From: Alphaproteobacteria bacterium
GTDB taxonomy: Bacteria; Pseudomonadota; Alphaproteobacteria; Thalassobaculales; Thalassobaculaceae
NCBI GenBank assembly: GCA_024742605.1
Contig: JANSYC010000006.1
Coordinates: forward strand, 29,533 to 93,532
Length of the DNA stretch: 64,000 nt
Direction of reading: 5' to 3'
In this document: piece after piece, positions 9,025 through 17,138 of the stretch
Numbering within the stretch: position 1 is the first letter of the stretch
Layout of the letters: each line of letters begins with the position of its first letter
Notes under the pieces: model-generated
Databases searched by the model: none
Told to the model about the DNA's origin: nothing
Seen by the model: the letters and a program-made list of their open reading frames with translations, nothing else
Program-made: the position numbers and the translations under genes

Positions 9025-9546
9025 TCACGGGATTTCCCGGATCTCCATCGGCGTTTCCGGTCCGATGCGGTCGAGTAGTGCCAGCAGGTCGGACCGCGCC
9101 AGGGCGACGCAGCCCTCCGTCGGCGTCAGACCCGGGCGGGCCAGATGCAGGAAGATGGCGCTGCCGCGACCCGGGATCGGGGGGGCGTCGTTGTAGCCGA
9201 TGACGAGGATCAGATCGTAGATCTCGTCCTCGCGCCACAGAACCTCATGGCCGCTGGCCGCCGGAAGCAGGATCAGCCGGTTGTAGGTTTCCGGGTGGTT
9301 GCAGTCGTCGCCCCATCCGTAGTCGCGCTGCAGGGGGATCGGATGCAACCGGCCGGGCGGCGGCGGGGCGCGGTCCGGACGGTAGAACAGCGATCGGAGC
9401 GGATAGCGGCCCGGCGGCGTGCCGCCATCGCCTTCGCGCTTGGCCTCGGTGATGCCGGAGCGGCCCAAGGCGCACGGGAAGACCAGGTCTTCAAAGCGCA
9501 GCAGGCCCTTCGTCTCTCCAGCCTTGGCTTCAACCGAAATGCACAT
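9025..9546 (-). CDS. L,D-transpeptidase (YkuD) family protein
   Basis: A 173-aa protein with the YkuD active-site signature: H134 in FLHLARPG and C146 in TPTEGCVAL. The family forms 3-3 crosslinks in peptidoglycan or attaches proteins to it; short single-domain members may instead trim or modify peptides. CALGRSGITEAKREGDGGTPPGRYPL is the usual start of the fold. No signal peptide is evident from the ATG at 9544-9546, which has AAGGGGG upstream. That is odd for a wall enzyme, so either export is non-classical or the start lies elsewhere. It lies 84 bp downstream of the 319-aa hypothetical gene on the same strand. Confidence 0.88.
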   Translation of the reverse strand: MCISVEAKAGETKGLLRFEDLVFPCALGRSGITEAKREGDGGTPPGRYPLRSLFYRPDRAPPPPGRLHPIPLQRDYGWGDDCNHPETYNRLILLPAASGHEVLWREDEIYDLILVIGYNDAPPIPGRGSAIFLHLARPGLTPTEGCVALARSDLLALLDRIGPETPMEIREIP

Positions 9547-9630
9547 CTGGATCCCCCTTCCGTCGTGCGGTCTGCGTCCGAAGTCTTGTCATCTATCCGT
9601 CAGTCGGGGTTTCGCTCCCCCGGCATGTGG

Positions 9631-10590
9631 TCATGTTCTGCCGACGGCCGGTTCCGGGGCCGGGTCGGCCTTCATCGTATCGTACTGATCCAACGCCTGG
9701 GTCATCCAGCTGCCCACCGAACCGGGGGCGGTGGCCGGGCCGGACACCGGGGTCCGGTTGGCGAGTGTGGGCGCGTCCGACGGCGCGCGCCGCGCGGTCC
9801 CGGCATCGCGCAGATCGGCGGTATCGATGTCCAGCCGCAGGCTCTGCCGGATCGCCATGGCGTCCATGGCGGCGGGTGACAGTGCGCCCGGCGCAGTATT
9901 GCGCACGGTGTTCTGGGCGGCGGTCTGAGGGTTGCCGTTGGCGCGAATGAAGGCGTCCAGGCGGTTTGCCGCGGCCCCGCGGAAATCGTTCGGATCGGAC
10001 TCGGCGGCGGCCGTGGCGGTCATGGTGGTCTGAGCAGTCTGGGCAGTCTGGTCGGTCTCGGCCTTCTGCTGGCCGTTGGCGGCGGTGATTCCGGCAGCAT
10101 CGGTCACCGTGCCGAGCTCCGATCCCGGCGGCAGATCGGCCGGGCTGTCGCCTTCGAGCCAGGCCAACATGGTGCCCATCATATCCTTGCCGGTCTCTTC
10201 TTCCATTGCCCCGTTCATGGCGCCGGCCAGAAGGCTGAGCGGCCCGCCCCACAGAAACCCGCCGGCCGCGTGCGCCGCCGGGGACATCTGATCGCCGGTG
10301 ATCTGGCGGTAAATTCCGCCGACGACCGGCAAATGTTGCAGGGGGTTGATCACGTCGAGAAGGTCGAAGAACCCCAGATCCTGCTCTTCGCCATTGGGCT
10401 GACGGAAACCATGGGCGTCGGCTTCACCGGCCGCCATCTGCTCCCGCATCCAAGCCGGTTCCTCGGGTTGTGCGGGACGCGGCGCGGCGGCGACCGGCGC
10501 GGATTTGCCGGCCTCGCTGCCGGAAACGGATCCGCGCGCCGGCGGAAGGGCCGGCCGGGGATGGACCATGATATCGGGGGCAATGCTCAT
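9631..10590 (-). CDS. Hypothetical protein with Gly-rich hydrophobic core
   Basis: A 319-aa protein I do not recognise. An AGGAG 6-8 nt before the ATG at 10590 supports the start. Residues ~1-65 are Pro/Ala-rich and probably disordered. Residues ~70-145 look conserved and structured: FFDLLDVINPLQHLPVVGGIYRQ followed by a Gly/Ala-rich hydrophobic stretch (HAAGGFLWGGPLSLLAGAMNGAM) that could pair in or against a membrane. The C-terminal half is low-complexity (Thr/Ala/Gln, TDQTAQTAQTTMTATA) with a short ordered end (SWMTQALDQYDTMKA). There is no signal peptide or catalytic motif. It sits between ribA and the YkuD gene on the same strand; no functional link is evident. Confidence 0.75.
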   Translation of the reverse strand: MSIAPDIMVHPRPALPPARGSVSGSEAGKSAPVAAAPRPAQPEEPAWMREQMAAGEADAHGFRQPNGEEQDLGFFDLLDVINPLQHLPVVGGIYRQITGDQMSPAAHAAGGFLWGGPLSLLAGAMNGAMEEETGKDMMGTMLAWLEGDSPADLPPGSELGTVTDAAGITAANGQQKAETDQTAQTAQTTMTATAAAESDPNDFRGAAANRLDAFIRANGNPQTAAQNTVRNTAPGALSPAAMDAMAIRQSLRLDIDTADLRDAGTARRAPSDAPTLANRTPVSGPATAPGSVGSWMTQALDQYDTMKADPAPEPAVGRT

Positions 10591-10659
10591 CTCGCGCTCC
10601 TCTCAGGGGGAGATCACGCAATCACCATGCCAACCGAGGCGGCAGATCGTGCCCAGCCC

Positions 10660-11862
10660 TCAGAGCAGATGCCCCGACCGCTCCGCCTTGGTCCGAAGGT
10701 AGCCTTCATTATGCGGGTTCGCCGGGAAAACGTGGGACACCCGCTCCACCACCTGAACCCCGCAGGCCGCCAGGTGGTCGATCTTGCGCGGATTGTTGGT
10801 CAGCAGCCGCACTTTGTCGACGCCCAGCTGCCGCAGCATCTCGGCCGCCTCGAAATAGACCCGCTCGTCATCGTCGAATCCCAGGGCGGTGTTCGCATCG
10901 ACCGTGTCCGCTCCCAGATCCTGCAGGGCATAGGCCTTCAGCTTGTTGATCAGCCCGATGCCGCGCCCCTCCTGGGCGAGATAGAGCAGAATCCCGCCGC
11001 CGGCCGCCGCGATCATGCGGATGGCACCGCGCAACTGATCGCCGCAATCGCAGCGCAGGCTGCCCAGCAGATCGCCGGTCACGCATTGCGAATGCAGCCG
11101 GACCAGCACCGGCGCGTCCGGGTCGACGGGCGTGGGTTCGGAAGCGCCGTCGGGGCCGATCTGAATGGCGATATGCTCGGTGCCGCCGTCCAGGGGCCGG
11201 AACGCGATCAGCTGTGTGTTCTCGGCATCGGCCAACGGGACCCGGACATCGCCCGCCCGCACCAGCCGTGCCGCGGTCTCCGGGCGATGGGCGTCGACCG
11301 CCGGCCGTTCGACCACCAGCAGGGAGCGTTCGAAGGCCCAGGCCTCCAGTCCGGCCGGTATCACCGCCGGCACCGTGGCGATCATCACGCAGGGCAGCAG
11401 CCGGGCCAGCTTGGCCAGCCGGAGGCCGACCGCCGCCGGATCGTCCTCCCGTTCCGGCAGGACCGGGAGCCCGGCCAGCGCCGGCGGCAGGTTCGAGCCG
11501 GGCGCCACGGTGGGATCGGCCAGGGCCAGGATCTCGTCGACACCGGTGCTGGGCGACAGGGCGAGGGTGAGGGTCTGGGCCCGGGTGGTCATCCCCAGGG
11601 CGGTGGCGCGGTTGCCGGTGATCGCCAGCGACGGCTCCGAGCCGGCCAGGCCGGAGAGCCGCGCCCGGCTGCCCTCGATGGTCATCTCGGCGGCGGTGAC
11701 GAGGGCGATCCGGTCCAGCTCCCGTCCGGCCCGCACCACCACCACGCCGCCCCGCCGCAGCTCGGCGATGGCGCGGTCGACGGCCAGTTGGTCACGGGCG
11801 CGGCCGCTCGGATGGGTGGCGCCTTCGGCGATCGGGGGCGGGCTGGTCGGGACTGTTGTCAT
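10660..11862 (-). CDS. ribA: GTP cyclohydrolase II with degenerate N-terminal RibB-like half
   Basis: A 400-aa enzyme for the first step of riboflavin synthesis, opening the imidazole ring of GTP. The C-terminal ~190 residues are a complete RibA domain: zinc ligands C260, C271 and C273 in SQCVTGDLLGSLRCDCGDQL, the substrate segment YLAQEGRGIGLINKLKAYALQD, and LLTNNPRKI near the end. The N-terminal ~200 residues sit where RibBA fusions carry DHBP synthase, but the acidic RibB motif is not visible (RELDRIALVTAAEM instead), so this half is probably inactive. The start is ATG 11862; a GTG at 11913 is possible but neither has a strong ribosome site. It is transcribed away from the hydrolase gene at 11986. 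Confidence 0.9.
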   Translation of the reverse strand: MTTVPTSPPPIAEGATHPSGRARDQLAVDRAIAELRRGGVVVVRAGRELDRIALVTAAEMTIEGSRARLSGLAGSEPSLAITGNRATALGMTTRAQTLTLALSPSTGVDEILALADPTVAPGSNLPPALAGLPVLPEREDDPAAVGLRLAKLARLLPCVMIATVPAVIPAGLEAWAFERSLLVVERPAVDAHRPETAARLVRAGDVRVPLADAENTQLIAFRPLDGGTEHIAIQIGPDGASEPTPVDPDAPVLVRLHSQCVTGDLLGSLRCDCGDQLRGAIRMIAAAGGGILLYLAQEGRGIGLINKLKAYALQDLGADTVDANTALGFDDDERVYFEAAEMLRQLGVDKVRLLTNNPRKIDHLAACGVQVVERVSHVFPANPHNEGYLRTKAERSGHLL

Positions 11863-11985
11863 GGACCGGATATCTGCGACAGGTCCCGGCGGGTCAAGCC
11901 ATAATCGGTCCACGGGTCTTGCACGGCCCGCGCGCCCCGGCCAAAGTCCGCCGATGTTCCGCTCGGTTTATTGGAGGCGTTCCGC

Positions 11986-12864
11986 ATGTCGACACCCGCT
12001 CCGCCGGTCTTCGGGGCCTACGATCAGGCCGCCCTCGACCGGGAATACAACAACCGGGACAAGGTGGTCGACGCCGCCGGGATCGGCGCCCGCTGGACCG
12101 AGACGGGGGCCGAGGTGCGGCGGCTGATGTCCTGTGAGACCGACGTGGATTACGGGCCCCACCCCAGGCAACGCTACGATGTGTTTCCGGCCGAGGGGCG
12201 TGAGCGTCCGATCCTGGCCTTCATCCACGGCGGCTACTGGCACAGCCGGGAGAAGGATCTGGTCCATTTCCTGGCCCCGCCCTATGTGGCGTCGGATGTG
12301 ACCTTCATCTCGATCGACTACCGGCTTTGCCCGGAGGTGGGGATCGGCGACGTGGTGGCCGATGTCGCCGAGGCCCTGCGCCATATCCATGCCAATGCCC
12401 GGACCTATAACGGCGATCCGCGCCGGATCCACGTGGCCGGACATTCGGCGGGCGGGCATCTGACCGCGATGATGTGCGGGCCGCGCGGGGTGCCCGAGCT
12501 GCTGAAGGGCGGCTGCTCGATCTCCGGCCTGCACGATCTGGAGCCGATCCGGCTGAGCTATCTGAACGAACAGCTCAATCTCGCGCCCGGCGACGTGCCG
12601 GGGTTGAGCCCGATCGCCCTGACCGAGGAGATCGCGGCGGGGACCAGGCTGCCGCCGCTGATCGCCACCGTTGGCGGCGACGAGGGCCCGGAATACCTGC
12701 GGCAGCGGGATCAGCTGGTGGCCGCCCTGCACGCGAAGAAGCAGCCGGCGCTGGCGGTCGAGGTGCCCGGTGGCAACCATTTCACCGCCCTGGAAGCGTT
12801 CGGCGATCCGCATCACGAGCTGTGTCTGGCCATGCTGCGCCAGATCCACGCCCCGTCGCTGTAA
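11986..12864 (+). CDS. Alpha/beta hydrolase, kynurenine-formamidase/esterase-like
   Basis: A 292-aa serine hydrolase. The oxyanion-hole motif HGGYW is at 81-85, the nucleophile elbow GHSAGG puts the Ser at 154, and likely acid and histidine partners lie in GGDEGPEY and PGGNHFTALE. The opening FGAYDQAALDREYNNRDKV resembles arylformamidases and related small-ester hydrolases, so formamide or ester cleavage is likely, but the substrate is not established. The start ATG 11986 has GGAGG 8 nt upstream. Twelve bases separate its stop from the DUF427 gene, suggesting co-transcription. No tryptophan-degradation genes are nearby to support a kynurenine role. Confidence 0.88.
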   Translation: MSTPAPPVFGAYDQAALDREYNNRDKVVDAAGIGARWTETGAEVRRLMSCETDVDYGPHPRQRYDVFPAEGRERPILAFIHGGYWHSREKDLVHFLAPPYVASDVTFISIDYRLCPEVGIGDVVADVAEALRHIHANARTYNGDPRRIHVAGHSAGGHLTAMMCGPRGVPELLKGGCSISGLHDLEPIRLSYLNEQLNLAPGDVPGLSPIALTEEIAAGTRLPPLIATVGGDEGPEYLRQRDQLVAALHAKKQPALAVEVPGGNHFTALEAFGDPHHELCLAMLRQIHAPSL

Positions 12865-12876
12865 GAGGGCCGACGG

Positions 12877-13161
12877 ATGGCGCGGGCGATCTTCAACGGC
12901 GTGGTACTGGCCGAGAGCGACGAGACGATCTCGATCGAAGGGGTCGAGTACTTTCCGCCCGACACCGTCAAGCACGAGCATCTGGAGGCGACCCGGACCC
13001 GCACCGCCTGCCCCTGGCGCGGGGTCGCGACCTACTACACCGTGCGGGTCGGCGACAGGGAGGATCGCGACGCCGCCTTCGCCTACACGAGAACGAAACG
13101 CAAGGCCCGCCGGATGGAGGGCTATGTGGCGTTCTGGAAAAGTGTGGACGTGGAAGCGTGA
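12877..13161 (+). CDS. DUF427 domain protein
   Basis: A 94-aa single-domain DUF427 protein. The family pattern is clear: NGVVLAESDETISIEGVEYFPPDTV, then TACPWRGVATYYTVRVGD, and a C-terminal YVAFWKSVDVE. The fold is a small beta-barrel of unknown biochemical function; conserved Cys-Pro-Trp-x-Gly may mark a ligand site. It follows the hydrolase by 12 bp, so the two probably form one transcript. Confidence 0.9.
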   Translation: MARAIFNGVVLAESDETISIEGVEYFPPDTVKHEHLEATRTRTACPWRGVATYYTVRVGDREDRDAAFAYTRTKRKARRMEGYVAFWKSVDVEA

Positions 13162-13227
13162 GAGACCATTTAAGGCTATAGTCGCTTCGGGTACGAAACG
13201 AATCACGCGCAAAAAACAGCGGACGGG

Positions 13228-13920
13228 ATGATGACCACACGACGGAAGATCCTGCTTGTCGACGACGACGAACCCCTGCGGACCACCCTGTCCGAGCAAC
13301 TGCAGCTCCACGAGGAATTCCTCACCATCGAGGCCGGTGACGGCGCCGGCGGCCTGCACGCGGTCAAGGACGGGCATTTCGACCTGATCCTGCTCGATGT
13401 CGGCCTGCCGGACATGGACGGCCGCGACCTGTGCCGGCTGATGCGCAAACAGGGGGTCAAGGCGCCGATCATCATGCTGACCGCCCAGGACAGCGATTCC
13501 GACACCATTCTCGGACTGGACGCCGGGGCCAACGATTACGTGCCGAAACCGTTCAAGGTGGCGGTGCTGCTGGCCCGCATCCGCGCCCAGCTGCGCCAGC
13601 ACGAGCAGAGCGACGACGCGGTCTTCACCATCGGCCCCTACAGCTTCAAGCCGGCCGCCAAGATCCTGCACGACGAGGCCCGCAACAAGAAGGTGCGGCT
13701 GACCGAGAAGGAAACCGCCATCCTGAAATACCTGTACCGGGCCGGCGACCGGATGGTGAAGCGGGACACCCTGCTGAACGAGGTCTGGGGCTACAATGCG
13801 GGCGTCACCACCCACACCCTCGAGACCCATGTCTACCGGCTGCGGCAGAAGATCGAACCGGACCCGGCCCGCACCAGCATCCTGGTGACCGACAGCGGCG
13901 GGTACCGGCTGATCCCTTAG
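13228..13920 (+). CDS. OmpR-family response regulator, no adjacent kinase
   Basis: A 230-aa DNA-binding regulator. The receiver domain (1-~120) has the acidic pocket D12-D14, the phospho-acceptor D57 in LILLDVGLPDMDG, and the switch Lys in NDYVPKPF. The OmpR/PhoB winged helix (~135-230) shows VRLTEKETAILKYLYRAG, THTLETHVYRLRQKI and DSGGYRLIP. The start is ATG 13228, with another ATG at 13231. No histidine kinase is beside it; the nearest is the PAS kinase at 19287-21086, 5.4 kb away on the other strand. It converges with the MFS gene across 23 bp. Confidence 0.93.
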   Translation: MMTTRRKILLVDDDEPLRTTLSEQLQLHEEFLTIEAGDGAGGLHAVKDGHFDLILLDVGLPDMDGRDLCRLMRKQGVKAPIIMLTAQDSDSDTILGLDAGANDYVPKPFKVAVLLARIRAQLRQHEQSDDAVFTIGPYSFKPAAKILHDEARNKKVRLTEKETAILKYLYRAGDRMVKRDTLLNEVWGYNAGVTTHTLETHVYRLRQKIEPDPARTSILVTDSGGYRLIP

Positions 13921-13943
13921 CGGTCCGACTCCTCGTCACGTCT

Positions 13944-15176
13944 TCAGTCCGGGCGGCTGCGGCCCAGCTTCAGCAGGATCAGCCCCAGCACCACGGCGCC
14001 GCCCGCGGCGAGCGCGGTGATGCTGCCGAACACCACCCCGCTCATCTCCCATTGGCCGGTCCAGAGCAGCACCTGCGGCAGCAGCATCGGGCCGATCAGC
14101 ACACCCATATTGCGGCCGGTCATCAGCACCGCGAAGGCGTTCGGCCCGGCCCGTTTCGAGCCCAGGATGGTGCTGGGCAGGGCGAACAGGCAGACCGGCG
14201 TGAAGCCGATGCCGATTCCGTAGAGCACCAGCGAGACCGCCCCGAGCGTGATCGTGTCGGTCACCGGCAGCGCGAACCAGACTGCGGCCTGCAGGCATAT
14301 TGAGGTGATCAGCATCAGGGCCACCGGCACCCCCCGGCGCAGCGCCCAGGAGGTCAGGATCGCGAACACCAGCAGGATCGCCACCGGCACCGAATAGGCC
14401 AGGGTGGCGAGGTTGGGGCTCAGCCCGTGCCGGTCCACCAGGAATTTCGGCAGCCAGGTCATGTAGGCGAAATACTGCGCCGACCACAGGGTGAACAGGG
14501 CCGCCCCCAGGCTCAGTGCCGCCCATTCCAGCCCGCTGATCCGCACCGGGGTGGCGCCTGCGGCACTGGCCGGCGGCTTGAGGTCGAGCGAGGCGCGGCC
14601 GCCGGTCTGAATCGAGATCGCCCAGAACCCGAGGGAGAGGGTCGCCCCGGCCGTGGCCAGCCACAGCAGCCGCCAGCCGATGGTGATCTCCGCCAGCGGC
14701 ACCAGCGCGCTCGCCGCCAGCTGGCCGACCGGAATCCACATGGCCGAGAGGGCGATCGCCAGCGGCAGATGCTTCGGTGCCGCGTTCCGGCTGGTGTAGA
14801 CCGGGCCCGCCACCGCGAACACGGCGAAGGCCAGACCTTCCAGCGCCCGGGCCCCCAGCATGACATAGCCGTCGCCTGGGATGGCGAGGGCCAGCGCGTT
14901 CCCGGACAGCGCCAGGCCGAACCCGGCGGCCAGCAGCAGGATGGCGCCGTAGCGCTGCATCAGGCGGCCGATCAGCAGGGTCGCGACCAGCCCGATCGCC
15001 GCGTAGATCGACATGAAACCGCCGGCCAGGGTCGGCTGGTAGTCGTAGGTCGCCAGCATTTCCGGCAGCATCGGCGGCAGCTTGAACTGCTGGAAGGCCG
15101 CCAGCGATGCCAGCAGAAATCCGAACATCACGCCGGTCCAATTGGTCCGCATGTCTGTTTGGGTCGAGGAGGGCAT
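13944..15176 (-). CDS. MFS transporter
   Basis: A 410-aa inner-membrane carrier of the major facilitator superfamily with about 12 hydrophobic segments in two halves. The first cytoplasmic loop reads GRLMQRYGAILLL, a weak form of the MFS loop 2-3 motif. The layout (MFS, YNFM/CynX-like: FQQFKLPPMLPEMLATYDYQPTLAGGFMS) suggests uptake or export of a small organic anion, but the substrate is unknown. The start ATG 15176 has only a weak GCGGAA upstream. It diverges from the MBL-fold hydrolase gene. Confidence 0.88.
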   Translation of the reverse strand: MPSSTQTDMRTNWTGVMFGFLLASLAAFQQFKLPPMLPEMLATYDYQPTLAGGFMSIYAAIGLVATLLIGRLMQRYGAILLLAAGFGLALSGNALALAIPGDGYVMLGARALEGLAFAVFAVAGPVYTSRNAAPKHLPLAIALSAMWIPVGQLAASALVPLAEITIGWRLLWLATAGATLSLGFWAISIQTGGRASLDLKPPASAAGATPVRISGLEWAALSLGAALFTLWSAQYFAYMTWLPKFLVDRHGLSPNLATLAYSVPVAILLVFAILTSWALRRGVPVALMLITSICLQAAVWFALPVTDTITLGAVSLVLYGIGIGFTPVCLFALPSTILGSKRAGPNAFAVLMTGRNMGVLIGPMLLPQVLLWTGQWEMSGVVFGSITALAAGGAVVLGLILLKLGRSRPD

Positions 15177-15361
15177 GGGGAATTCCGCTGTCGGACAGGG
15201 GCTGTGGACCTCGGCAGGGGGCCGGGGATGGCGGCACGGTCGCCGGCATAGGGTGGTAAGGCCTTTGTATCTCAGTGGCCCCGTTTGGACATGGGCCGCA
15301 GTCTGCGCGACAGCCTCGGCCGCTGCAAGCGGTGACGTTCCAGGCCGGGGAGCAATGTGTT

Positions 15362-16237
15362 ATGACGAATTCGAAAGGCTGTCAGGCGGATTTTCTGGAG
15401 GACGGGGTGAGCGGGAACGATGTCGAACTCCGTATCTGGGGCGCGCGCGGCAGCCTGCCGTGCCCGGGGCCCTCGACCGTGCGCTATGGCGGTAACACCT
15501 CCTGTGTCGAAGTTCGAATGGGCGGTCGCCTGGTCATCCTCGACGGCGGCAGCGGCATCCGCGGGCTCAGCGCCAAGATGCGCCACGAGGCGCCGATCGA
15601 GGCGGACGTGCTGCTCAGCCACTATCACCTGGATCACATCATGGGGCTGCCGTTCTTCTCGGCCGCCTTCAAGCGGGAGAACACCCTGCGGTTCCGGGGC
15701 GCCCGGCTCGACACCAATATCACCTTGCGTCAGATCCTCGCGAAGATGATGTCGCCGCCGCTGTTTCCGGTGCCGATCGAGGTCTATCAGGCCACCACCA
15801 GCTTCGAGGAATTCGATCCCGGCGACAGCTTCGAGCTGCCGGGCGGCATCCGGGTCGAGACCCGGGGGCTCAACCATCCCGGCGGCGCCTGCGGCTACCG
15901 GCTCAGCTTCGGCGGGATCGTGATCGCCTATGTGACCGATACCGAGCATGTGCCGGGCGAGGACAGCGAAAGCGCGCTGGCCCTGATGCAGGGTGCGGAC
16001 GCGGTGATCTACGACGCCACCTATACCGACGAGGAATTCGAGACCTATCGCGGCTGGGGACATTCCACCTGGCGCGAGGCCAATCGGCTGGCCGAACTGG
16101 CCGGGGCCGAGACCATGATCCTGTTTCACCACGACCCGACCCATGATGACGCGGTTATGGATCGGATCGCCGTCGAGGCGGCGGAGGATCGGGCGAAGAC
16201 GATTGTTGCCCGTGAGGGGCTGATACTCACGTGGTAG
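15362..16237 (+). CDS. MBL-fold metallo-hydrolase
   Basis: A metallo-beta-lactamase-fold enzyme with a binuclear metal site: HYHLDH gives the HxHxDH motif, with further ligands in RGLNHPGGACGY, YVTDTEH and LFHHDPTHDD. The opening VELRIWGARGSLPCPGP is typical of the subfamily with an N-terminal GARGS strand, related to phosphodiesterase-like MBL proteins acting on cyclic nucleotides or similar phosphoesters. Start choice: ATG 15362 has GGGGAG about 9 nt upstream, but GTG 15407 has GGAGG only 5 nt upstream and would begin immediately before the first strand, so the shorter form (276 aa) is quite possible. The class III cyclase 0.9 kb downstream makes a cyclic-nucleotide phosphodiesterase role attractive but unproven. 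Confidence 0.88.
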   Translation: MTNSKGCQADFLEDGVSGNDVELRIWGARGSLPCPGPSTVRYGGNTSCVEVRMGGRLVILDGGSGIRGLSAKMRHEAPIEADVLLSHYHLDHIMGLPFFSAAFKRENTLRFRGARLDTNITLRQILAKMMSPPLFPVPIEVYQATTSFEEFDPGDSFELPGGIRVETRGLNHPGGACGYRLSFGGIVIAYVTDTEHVPGEDSESALALMQGADAVIYDATYTDEEFETYRGWGHSTWREANRLAELAGAETMILFHHDPTHDDAVMDRIAVEAAEDRAKTIVAREGLILTW

Positions 16238-16247
16238 GCCTGTCCGC

Positions 16248-17102
16248 ATGATTCCTAAGTCTCTGAAACGCAAGATCAATGCCGTTTCAACCGCACTGGG
16301 TATGACCCGGCGTGGCGTGTTCGTGCCGCATCGGTATGCCCACTCCCTTCTGCCCGATCTGCCGGTCCCGGAACTGGAGCCGCTGTTCCGCGCGGCGCAG
16401 CCCGGCATGGTCGACCTGCTGGCCGAAATGGACGGCTACCGGGAGCGCTGGGAGGCCTTTTCGGGGGCCGAACCGCCGGATCCCCGCTGGGAGCAGTCCT
16501 GGTTCCCCGGATTGGACGGGGCCGCGGCCTATTCCATGGTCCGAAAGCACCGGCCCCGCCGGATTCTGGAGATCGGCTCTGGCCATTCGACCCGGTTCCT
16601 GGCCCGGGCGATCCTGGACGGCGGATCGGACACCGAACTGTTCTGTATCGACCCGGCGCCCAGGGCGTCCATCGCCGCACTGGAAGCGCAGTTTTTCAGC
16701 AGGACCCTGCAGGAAACCGAGCTGTCGGCACTACCGGAACTGGCGGCGGGCGATGTGCTCTTCGTCGACTCCAGCCATCTCGCCCTGCCGGGCTCGGATG
16801 TGGACCTGATCTTCAGTCGGCTGCTGCCGCGACTGCCGGCGGGGGTTCTGGTCCATGTCCACGACATCCTGCTGCCGGATCCCTATCCGGAGACCTGGCG
16901 CTGGCGGGTCTACGGCGAGCATCTGCCGGTGGCGTCCTGGCTCGCGGCCGGCGGGCTGCGTGTGGTGTTCTCCAGCGCCTGGGCCCGGTCCAGGATGGCG
17001 GACCTGCTGCCGCCGGCGGTGGCCGCGATCCCGAGGCCTGTGGAGGCGATCGAGACCAGTCTCTGGACCGTCAAAACAGTGCCCGCGATCACGGAGAACT
17101 GA
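16248..17102 (+). CDS. Class I SAM-dependent methyltransferase
   Basis: A 284-aa protein with a Rossmann-type methyltransferase core. The SAM motif I is ILEIGSGHSTRFLARA (106-121), an acidic residue follows strand 2 (ELFCIDPAP), and DVLFVDSSHLA matches the strand 4 region of the Methyltransf_24-type group that uses a metal-assisted catechol-like or sugar substrate. The N-terminal ~90 residues are family-specific and do not indicate a substrate. It starts 10 bp after the MBL-fold gene and precedes the cyclase gene by 36 bp, so the three may be one transcript. Confidence 0.85.
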   Translation: MIPKSLKRKINAVSTALGMTRRGVFVPHRYAHSLLPDLPVPELEPLFRAAQPGMVDLLAEMDGYRERWEAFSGAEPPDPRWEQSWFPGLDGAAAYSMVRKHRPRRILEIGSGHSTRFLARAILDGGSDTELFCIDPAPRASIAALEAQFFSRTLQETELSALPELAAGDVLFVDSSHLALPGSDVDLIFSRLLPRLPAGVLVHVHDILLPDPYPETWRWRVYGEHLPVASWLAAGGLRVVFSSAWARSRMADLLPPAVAAIPRPVEAIETSLWTVKTVPAITEN

Positions 17103-17138
17103 GGCGATGTGTAGGCCCGGGCGGAGTAGAGTGCGGCC

